Part shown: in pieces, positions 58,915 through 64,000 of the stretch
How the letters are laid out: every line of letters begins with the position of its first letter
Position numbering within the stretch: the stretch's first letter is position 1
NCBI RefSeq assembly: GCF_000526335.1
Contig: NZ_JAFW01000001.1
Span: 2,108,001-2,172,000 of the forward strand
DNA: 64,000 nucleotides
From: Arthrobacter sp. 31Y
GTDB lineage: Bacteria; Actinomycetota; Actinomycetes; Actinomycetales; Micrococcaceae
Direction of reading: 5' to 3'
Translations under genes and position numbers: made by a program
Notes under the pieces: model-generated
Databases searched by the model: none
The model's input: only the letters and a program-made list of their open reading frames with translations
Told to the model about the DNA's origin: nothing

Positions 58915-60228
58915 ATGAAGCGTCGCCAGCTTCTACTTGGAGCAGTCAGCCTCATGGCCAGTGCTGCCCTCATCACCGGCTGTGGCAGCACCCAGGCTGC
59001 CGCACCAACCCCCACCCCCACCGAAGACCCCTCCGGTGCCATCACCTTCTGGTCATCCATGGCAGGCATGGACAAGGTGGCCGAGGCGTTCAACGCCAGC
59101 CAGAGCAAGATCAAGGTCACTTTCGAAACCATCCCCAACGGCGGCGCAGGAGGCTATGCCAAGCTCTCCACCGCCATCACGGCTGGCAACGGCCCGGATG
59201 TGGCAACGATCGAATACCCGCAGCTGCCCCAGTTCGTCAGCAATGGCCAACTCCAGCCTTTGGACGGCTTCATCAACAAGGCCGAAACTGTGGACAAGCT
59301 CACTGACGAGACCAAGGCTTTGGTCCAGTTCGGCGATGCAACCTACGCACTCCCTTACGATGCTGCGCCGATGATCATGTGGTACCGCAAGGACATGCTG
59401 GACAAGGCCGGTGTAGGAGTCCCCAAGACCTGGCAGGACTTCGAAGAGGCCGGAAAGAAACTGAAGGCCCTAGCGCCGGAAGCACACCTTGCCAGCTTCA
59501 ACCCGAACGAAGCCGCGCTGACCGCAGCACTGTCATGGCAGGCCGGTGCCAAGTGGTTCGGCACCGAAGGCGACAGCTGGAAGGTGGGCGTCAACGATGA
59601 GGCCACACAGAAGGTGGCCAACTACTGGCAGAAGCTGATCGACCAGAAGATCGTCAAGGTCCAGCAGTCCTTCAGCGACGAATGGTCCGCGGACCTGGCC
59701 AGCGGCGCCGTCGTAGGTGTCCTGGGCGCCAACTGGAGCGCAACCGGAATCCAGAAGCGTACCGAAGCCAGCGGCCAGAAGGGCCAGTGGATTGCTGCCG
59801 AGGCTCCCAACTGGGGCTCACCCGCTGACGCGTTCTATGGCGGCTCCAGCTTCAACATCACCAAGAGCAGCAAGAACCCGGCAGCCGCCGCGAAGTTCAT
59901 CGAGTTCCTCGCCACCAGCCAGGATGCCGTCAAGGCCCGCGGCAACACCGGTTCTGCCTTCCTGGCCTTCCCGGGACTGACGCCGGTGGCGCAGCAGGCG
60001 TTCGATTCCAGCTACTTCGGCAACGACATCTACGCCGTCTTCGACAAGGCCTACGCCTCCATCACGCCGGGCTGGCAGTGGGGTCCCAACTGGGACATCA
60101 CCAACACCGCCCTCAAGGACGCCTACGGCAAGCTGACCAGTGGCGGCAAGGTCCTCGACGCCGTCGACACGGCCCAGAGCGCCACGGTGGCCGGACTCAA
60201 GCAGAACGGTCTCTCCGTCAAGGAGTAG
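58915..60228 (+). CDS. Sugar ABC transporter substrate-binding lipoprotein (family 1)
   Basis: A 437-residue binding protein with a lipoprotein signal ending 'AALITGC'. 'SGAITFWSSMAGMDKVAEAF' and 'DVATIEYPQLPQFVSNGQLQ' are typical of SBP_bac_1, which binds oligosaccharides or glycerol-phosphate compounds. AAAGGAG lies before the ATG. It is the first gene of the operon with two permeases and a dehydrogenase; no ATPase gene is nearby. Confidence 0.93.
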   Translation: MKRRQLLLGAVSLMASAALITGCGSTQAAAPTPTPTEDPSGAITFWSSMAGMDKVAEAFNASQSKIKVTFETIPNGGAGGYAKLSTAITAGNGPDVATIEYPQLPQFVSNGQLQPLDGFINKAETVDKLTDETKALVQFGDATYALPYDAAPMIMWYRKDMLDKAGVGVPKTWQDFEEAGKKLKALAPEAHLASFNPNEAALTAALSWQAGAKWFGTEGDSWKVGVNDEATQKVANYWQKLIDQKIVKVQQSFSDEWSADLASGAVVGVLGANWSATGIQKRTEASGQKGQWIAAEAPNWGSPADAFYGGSSFNITKSSKNPAAAAKFIEFLATSQDAVKARGNTGSAFLAFPGLTPVAQQAFDSSYFGNDIYAVFDKAYASITPGWQWGPNWDITNTALKDAYGKLTSGGKVLDAVDTAQSATVAGLKQNGLSVKE

Positions 60229-60285
60229 GCCCGCACGGCAGGACGGCCAAGGTCACTGGCCGTCCTGCCAGCGAGGAGATTAATC

Positions 60286-61242
60286 ATGGTCACCCAAGCA
60301 CCCACCACGCCGTCCGCCGCCGTCAAACCCACACCCCGGACCCTGCGCAAACCCCGTGCAATGTCCGGAACCGGCGGCCGCACCGCCGCCTTGTTCCTTA
60401 CTCCGTTTTTCGCCATCTTCGCCGTGGCCATGGTTGCGCCCGTCATCTACGCGATTGTGCTGAGCTTCTTTGCGCAGCAGAAGTCCGGGTTGGGCTTCGG
60501 CGAGGCCAAGACCGCGTTTGTGGGCTTGGAAAACTATCTGCAGGTCCTGCAGTCCGAAACCTTCATTGGCGGCATTGGACGCCTCGCGTTGTACTGTCTG
60601 CTGTACATCCCCTGCATGGTAGGTGGCGCCTTGGCGTTCGCGCTCCTGCTGGATGCCGGAGTGGCCCGTGCCCGGAAGCTCTTCCAACTGCTGGTCTTCC
60701 TCCCCCACGCCGTGCCCGGTGTCATCGCCGCGCTGATCTGGGCCTACCTCTACACCCCGGGCGTCAGCCCGATCGTTTCGGTCCTGGAAACCGGTGGGAT
60801 CTCGCTGAATTTCCTGGATAACCAGATGATCCTGCCGTCCATCGTGAACATCGCGGTGTGGGAGTGGACGGGCTACAACGTCATTGTTCTGTTCACCGCG
60901 CTGCAGGCCGTTCCCCGGGAAATCCTGGAAGCTGCCCGGGTTGATGGTGCCGGCGAAATCCGCGCCGCCATCAGCATCAAGCTCCCCCTGATCCTCCCGG
61001 CCTTGAGCGTGATCATGCTGTTCACCGTGATTGGCACGCTCCAGCTCTTCACCGAGCCGTCCATCATCTCCAAGGCCACAGCGTCAGTGACCAGCACCTG
61101 GGTACCCAATATGTGGGCCTATGACGCCGCGTTCAACCGGCACAACCTCAACCAGGCCGCAGCCGCCTCCATCATCATTGCGCTCATGGCCGCAGTACTG
61201 TCCTGGGCCGTTACCCGCTTCAGCTCAAGGAACAAAGCATGA
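60286..61242 (+). CDS. Sugar ABC transporter permease, MalF type
   Basis: A 318-residue permease with six membrane helices and the EAA loop in 'ILEAARVDGAGEIRAAISIK'. The N-terminal 35 residues are a polar leader. GAGGAG precedes the ATG. Its stop overlaps the next permease by 4 nt. Works with the MalG-type partner and a shared ATPase. Confidence 0.93.
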   Translation: MVTQAPTTPSAAVKPTPRTLRKPRAMSGTGGRTAALFLTPFFAIFAVAMVAPVIYAIVLSFFAQQKSGLGFGEAKTAFVGLENYLQVLQSETFIGGIGRLALYCLLYIPCMVGGALAFALLLDAGVARARKLFQLLVFLPHAVPGVIAALIWAYLYTPGVSPIVSVLETGGISLNFLDNQMILPSIVNIAVWEWTGYNVIVLFTALQAVPREILEAARVDGAGEIRAAISIKLPLILPALSVIMLFTVIGTLQLFTEPSIISKATASVTSTWVPNMWAYDAAFNRHNLNQAAAASIIIALMAAVLSWAVTRFSSRNKA

Positions 61243-62153
61243 GCACCTCCACCGTGTCCCGTACCCGTACCGTGGCTCCGGCACTGCCACCAAAGCGCCG
61301 CCGTTCCGCTGCCCGCAGCGGCGGCTTCGGCAGCACCTTCACGGTGAACGCCCTGCTGATCCTGGGCTGCGCCTACATGGTCCTCCCCGTGGTGTGGCTG
61401 TTCTTCGCTTCCACCAAGAACACCGCGGACCTCTATGGAACAGCCGCGTACGCCCTGGGAGAGCCTGCATTCCTCGAGAACATCATGGCGGTCCTGAACC
61501 AGGACGGCGGGGTCTTCCTCCGATGGATGGCCAACTCCATGTTCTACGCGGCCTTCGGAGCGATCTTTGGCGGGCTCATCTCCGTCATGGCCGGTTATGC
61601 GTTCGACAAATTCCAGTTCCGCGGCAAGGACTCGTTCTTCGGCATCGTCCTGGTGGGCGTCCTGATTCCCAACACGGCCACGGTGCTCCCCATGTACCTG
61701 TTGGCTTCGGTATTCGGCATCACCAACACCATCTGGGCCATCCTCATCCCGGTCTTATGCAACCCGTTCGGCGTGTACCTTGCCAGGGTCTACTCGGCCG
61801 CATATGTTCCCGCTGAAACCCTGGAAGCTGCCCGTGTTGACGGTGCCGGACCCATCCGGTCCTTCTTCTCCCTGGGCCTTCCCATGATGATGCCTGGTTA
61901 TGTCACCATCGCGTTGTTCCAGTTCGTGGGCGTGTGGAACAACTTCATGCTTCCCTTGGTGATGCTCCAGGACCAGCAGCTCCTCCCGGTGAGTGTCGGC
62001 ATCTCCATCTGGCAGGGCTACTCCATCCCCCAACCCGAATTCACGCCCATGGTCATCACCGGGTCCCTGCTGTCGATCGTCCCATTGCTGGCGGCGTTCA
62101 TCATGCTGCAGCGTTTCTGGAAGTCCGGGCTCACCGCAGGAAGCGTCAAATGA
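61239..62153 (+). CDS. Sugar ABC transporter permease, MalG type
   Basis: A 304-residue permease with six helices and the coupling loop 'TLEAARVDGAGPIRSFFSLG'. The C-terminus fits CUT1-family MalG-type permeases. It overlaps both neighbours (ATGA), so the importer and the dehydrogenase are translated together. Confidence 0.93.
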   Translation: MSTSTVSRTRTVAPALPPKRRRSAARSGGFGSTFTVNALLILGCAYMVLPVVWLFFASTKNTADLYGTAAYALGEPAFLENIMAVLNQDGGVFLRWMANSMFYAAFGAIFGGLISVMAGYAFDKFQFRGKDSFFGIVLVGVLIPNTATVLPMYLLASVFGITNTIWAILIPVLCNPFGVYLARVYSAAYVPAETLEAARVDGAGPIRSFFSLGLPMMMPGYVTIALFQFVGVWNNFMLPLVMLQDQQLLPVSVGISIWQGYSIPQPEFTPMVITGSLLSIVPLLAAFIMLQRFWKSGLTAGSVK

Positions 62154-63154
62154 GCCTGAATGTAGCCCTTGCCATGCCGTCCCACACGGCGCGGGCGGTG
62201 TTTCCTCCGCGGAGCCTGGACCCGTTGGAGCCGGCGTTGAATCTGCTGAGCCGGGAGCCCATCCAGGACTTTCACACCCCCCAAGGCCGGGCGGTCTTGG
62301 AGCAGGCGGACATCCTCCTCACAGGCTGGGGCTGTCCTATGATCGACCACGCTGTCCTGGACGCAGCCCCGCGGCTGCGGTACGTCCTGCACGCGGCCGG
62401 GAGCGTCAAACACCACATCGGCGACGCCTGCTGGGAACGCGGCATCCAGGTCAGCTCCGCGGCCGATGCCAACGCCATCCCCGTAGCCGAGTACACCGTG
62501 GCCATGATCATCCTGGCGAACAAACGGGTCCTGCAGATCGCCCGCGCCCTGCACACCACCCGGACCGACGTCCTGGCCGAACAGCTCTTCCCGGACATGG
62601 GCAACTACCGCAAACGTGTGGGCATCATCGGCGCCTCCAAAATCGGCCGGCACGTGATTCGTCTACTTGCCCCCTATGATCTGGACGTCGTAGTTTCGGA
62701 CCCCTACCTGTCCCCCGAAGAAGCCCACGCCCTGGGGGTCGGGCTGGTCAGTCTGGACCACCTCATGGCAAGCAGCGACGTCGTGTCCCTCCACGCGCCG
62801 TCGTTACCTTCCACCAAGAACCTCATCAACGCCGGGCTGATCGCGCGGATGCAGCCGGGCACCACGTTCATCAACACCGCGCGCGGTGAGTTGGTGGACC
62901 AGGACGCACTGCTGGCCCGGGTGGAGCAGGGCGAGCTGTACGCGATCCTGGACGTCACCACGCCGTGGGTCCTCCCGGCAGGGTCCCGGTTCTACTCGCA
63001 TCCCAACGTCCTGCTCACCCCGCATGTGGCAGGGTCCCTGGGCAACGAGCTTGAGCGAATGGCGGCGAGCGCCGTGGGCGAGGCACTGCGCCTGTCGCGA
63101 GGCGAACAATTGCGGTTCCAGGTGAAGCTGGAGGACCTGGCGTATACGGCCTAA
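62150..63154 (+). CDS. D-isomer-specific 2-hydroxyacid dehydrogenase family protein
   Basis: The ATG at 62150 overlaps the permease stop; 334 residues. The NAD-binding loop 'GIIGASKIGRHVIRLL' (with Ser-Lys replacing the usual second Gly), catalytic Arg in 'INTARGELVDQDAL' and His in 'LTPHVAGSLG' are present. It probably reduces or oxidises a 2-hydroxyacid derived from the imported sugar, such as a sugar acid. Last gene of the operon, followed by a strong terminator. Confidence 0.9.
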   Translation: MSLNVALAMPSHTARAVFPPRSLDPLEPALNLLSREPIQDFHTPQGRAVLEQADILLTGWGCPMIDHAVLDAAPRLRYVLHAAGSVKHHIGDACWERGIQVSSAADANAIPVAEYTVAMIILANKRVLQIARALHTTRTDVLAEQLFPDMGNYRKRVGIIGASKIGRHVIRLLAPYDLDVVVSDPYLSPEEAHALGVGLVSLDHLMASSDVVSLHAPSLPSTKNLINAGLIARMQPGTTFINTARGELVDQDALLARVEQGELYAILDVTTPWVLPAGSRFYSHPNVLLTPHVAGSLGNELERMAASAVGEALRLSRGEQLRFQVKLEDLAYTA

Positions 63155-63176
63155 GTGCTCGGCAGCGTCCTGAGGC

Positions 63177-63219
63177 AAGCGCACGACGGCGACCTTCCGC
63201 CGTCGTGCGCTTGTTTCGT
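63177..63219 (+). terminator. Intrinsic terminator of the sugar operon
   Basis: AAGCGCACGACGGCG (63177-63191) and CGCCGTCGTGCGCTT (63198-63212) are perfect 15-bp complements with a 6-nt loop, followed by GTTTCGTCTTG. Confidence 0.9.
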
Positions 63220-63235
63220 CTTGTTCGGTGCGGCT

Positions 63236-63733
63236 TTAGCGCCCGTCCTTCTTGGCTTGGCGTTGGGCGCCCTTCGAGCGGCTGGAGGCGTCGCGTTTCA
63301 CTCCGCCCGTGGTTTTCTGGTGCGACCTGGCACGCCCCGAACCTGTGCCGGACGTGGTGCTTGTTCCTGAAGTTCCCGGCCCGGACGACTTGCCTGCACT
63401 GGCGCGTTCCAGGCGCTCATCCTTCAGTTCCTCGGCTGCCTGGTGGGCCACCCGGGCAAGTTCTGTGCTGACGATCGAGAGCGCTTCCTCGAAGACATAG
63501 GCCCGGGCCCGGGCTTTGTCCGACTTGTTCGCAGCAGCTCCGCGTCCGCCGGCCTCCAGCACTTCGTCTGCCGCTTTGCGTCGATAGTTGGTGGTGTATT
63601 TGTTCCTGGCCCGCCGTACCCTTTTATGCAGACCGAGCAGGCCTTCTTCGTCGAGCAGCTCAAGTCTGGCTGGTTCCAATTCGCGAATCAAATCACGTTG
63701 ATCGTCCTTCAACACCCACAGATATTGGTCCAT
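63236..63733 (-). CDS. Uncharacterised basic protein with low-complexity tail
   Basis: A 165-residue protein. The first 105 residues are helical and charged ('LHKRVRRARNKYTTNYRRKA', 'FEEALSIVSTELARVAHQAA'); the last 55 are Ser, Gly, Thr, Lys and Arg rich. This suggests nucleic-acid binding but I recognise no family. Convergent with the sugar operon. Confidence 0.65.
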   Translation of the reverse strand: MDQYLWVLKDDQRDLIRELEPARLELLDEEGLLGLHKRVRRARNKYTTNYRRKAADEVLEAGGRGAAANKSDKARARAYVFEEALSIVSTELARVAHQAAEELKDERLERASAGKSSGPGTSGTSTTSGTGSGRARSHQKTTGGVKRDASSRSKGAQRQAKKDGR

Positions 63734-63811
63734 TGGCCGATAATTCCATACCTCCAGTCCGAGGGATAGAGCCTTGCGGAGTTCTCACTCAATGTGGGGG
63801 ATGATTCCGTT

Positions 63812-64000
63812 TCATTCGAAGAGTTCCGGTGCCGCCGTCAGTGCAACATAAGCCCAAACGTCCAGGCCGAGTGGCTCAAGGGCCGTAGCAATGGCCCGGC
63901 GGACGGCGTCCTCCTGACCCACATTCCACTCCGATCCGGCCACGACGAAGTCAACCTCAACGTAGAGCTTCCGTCCCACCTTTCCTGAGCGCACCAGCGG
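63812..64000 (-). CDS. C-terminal part of a probable cation-efflux (CDF) protein (N-terminus outside window)
   Basis: The minus-strand frame is open to the window edge and ends at 63812. 'RSGKVGRKLYVEVDFVVAGS' followed by 'DAVRRAIATALEPLGLDVWA' matches the cytoplasmic C-terminal domain of cation diffusion facilitator transporters (beta-alpha-beta, often 'GRRxYVEVDFLV'). Only 60 or so residues are visible, so the assignment is tentative. The GTG at 63994 is in frame but is unlikely to be the true start. Confidence 0.55.
   Translation of the reverse strand, partial: PLVRSGKVGRKLYVEVDFVVAGSEWNVGQEDAVRRAIATALEPLGLDVWAYVALTAAPELFE

Overview
The window looks like chromosomal DNA from a high-GC actinobacterium of the Micrococcaceae, most likely Arthrobacter or Paenarthrobacter. 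The grounds are the very high third-position GC, the gene content (a branched-chain 2-oxoacid dehydrogenase operon, many Asp23-type proteins, sugar ABC importers without their own ATPase) and a homoprotocatechuate dioxygenase whose residue pattern matches the Arthrobacter globiformis/Brevibacterium fuscum enzymes. I saw no rRNA, tRNA, CRISPR array, transposase or integrase, so this reads as ordinary chromosome with accessory catabolic blocks. Names rest on motifs and remembered families; no search was run.

Layout. 0-7 kb: the 5' part of a Gfo/Idh/MocA oxidoreductase, an intergenic strip full of small repeats, and a peptide-type ABC importer operon on the minus strand. 7-14 kb: a TetR regulator facing an FMN reductase across a perfect operator, a GerMN lipoprotein, a two-gene unit of a cytosolic protein plus a four-helix membrane protein that resembles RexA/RexB in layout, a PEP-mutase-like enzyme, a PLP aminotransferase and a universal stress protein. 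14-23 kb: an amino acid permease facing an amidohydrolase, then the bkd-type E1alpha/E1beta/E2 operon, with a 42-bp perfect palindrome upstream, and a HisC-like aminotransferase. 23-29 kb: a small holin-like membrane protein, a WXG100-like protein coupled to a lipase-like hydrolase, purB, a minisatellite, a histidine phosphatase, an acetyltransferase and a thioesterase.

29-36 kb: the 5-oxoprolinase genes pxpA-pxpB-pxpC with an MHS-type transporter and a short-chain dehydrogenase, divergent from a LysR regulator. 36-46 kb: an RraA-family aldolase, an aspartate-type aminotransferase, and the homoprotocatechuate meta-cleavage operon (FAH-RraA fusion, GntR, hpaE, hpaD, hpaH, hpaI) with a palindromic operator in front and two long hairpins inside.

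46-58 kb is a stress block: a YtxH-like protein, a GlsB-type membrane protein, an AraC/GyrI regulator, a DUF1206 protein, a DUF2264 protein, and then the most unusual locus. This is a compact cluster of Asp23, DUF2273, a second Asp23-like protein, two membrane anchors (DUF6286 and AmaP types), CsbD, an ECF-like sigma factor, a protein that joins an anti-sigma-type zinc finger to an Asp23-like domain, and a third Asp23-like protein. It looks like an Asp23/AmaP envelope-stress module carrying its own sigma/anti-sigma switch. 57.7-63.2 kb: a DeoR/LacI hybrid regulator, a sugar ABC importer (binding protein and two permeases, no ATPase) and a D-2-hydroxyacid dehydrogenase. The window ends in the C-terminal part of a cation-efflux-like protein.
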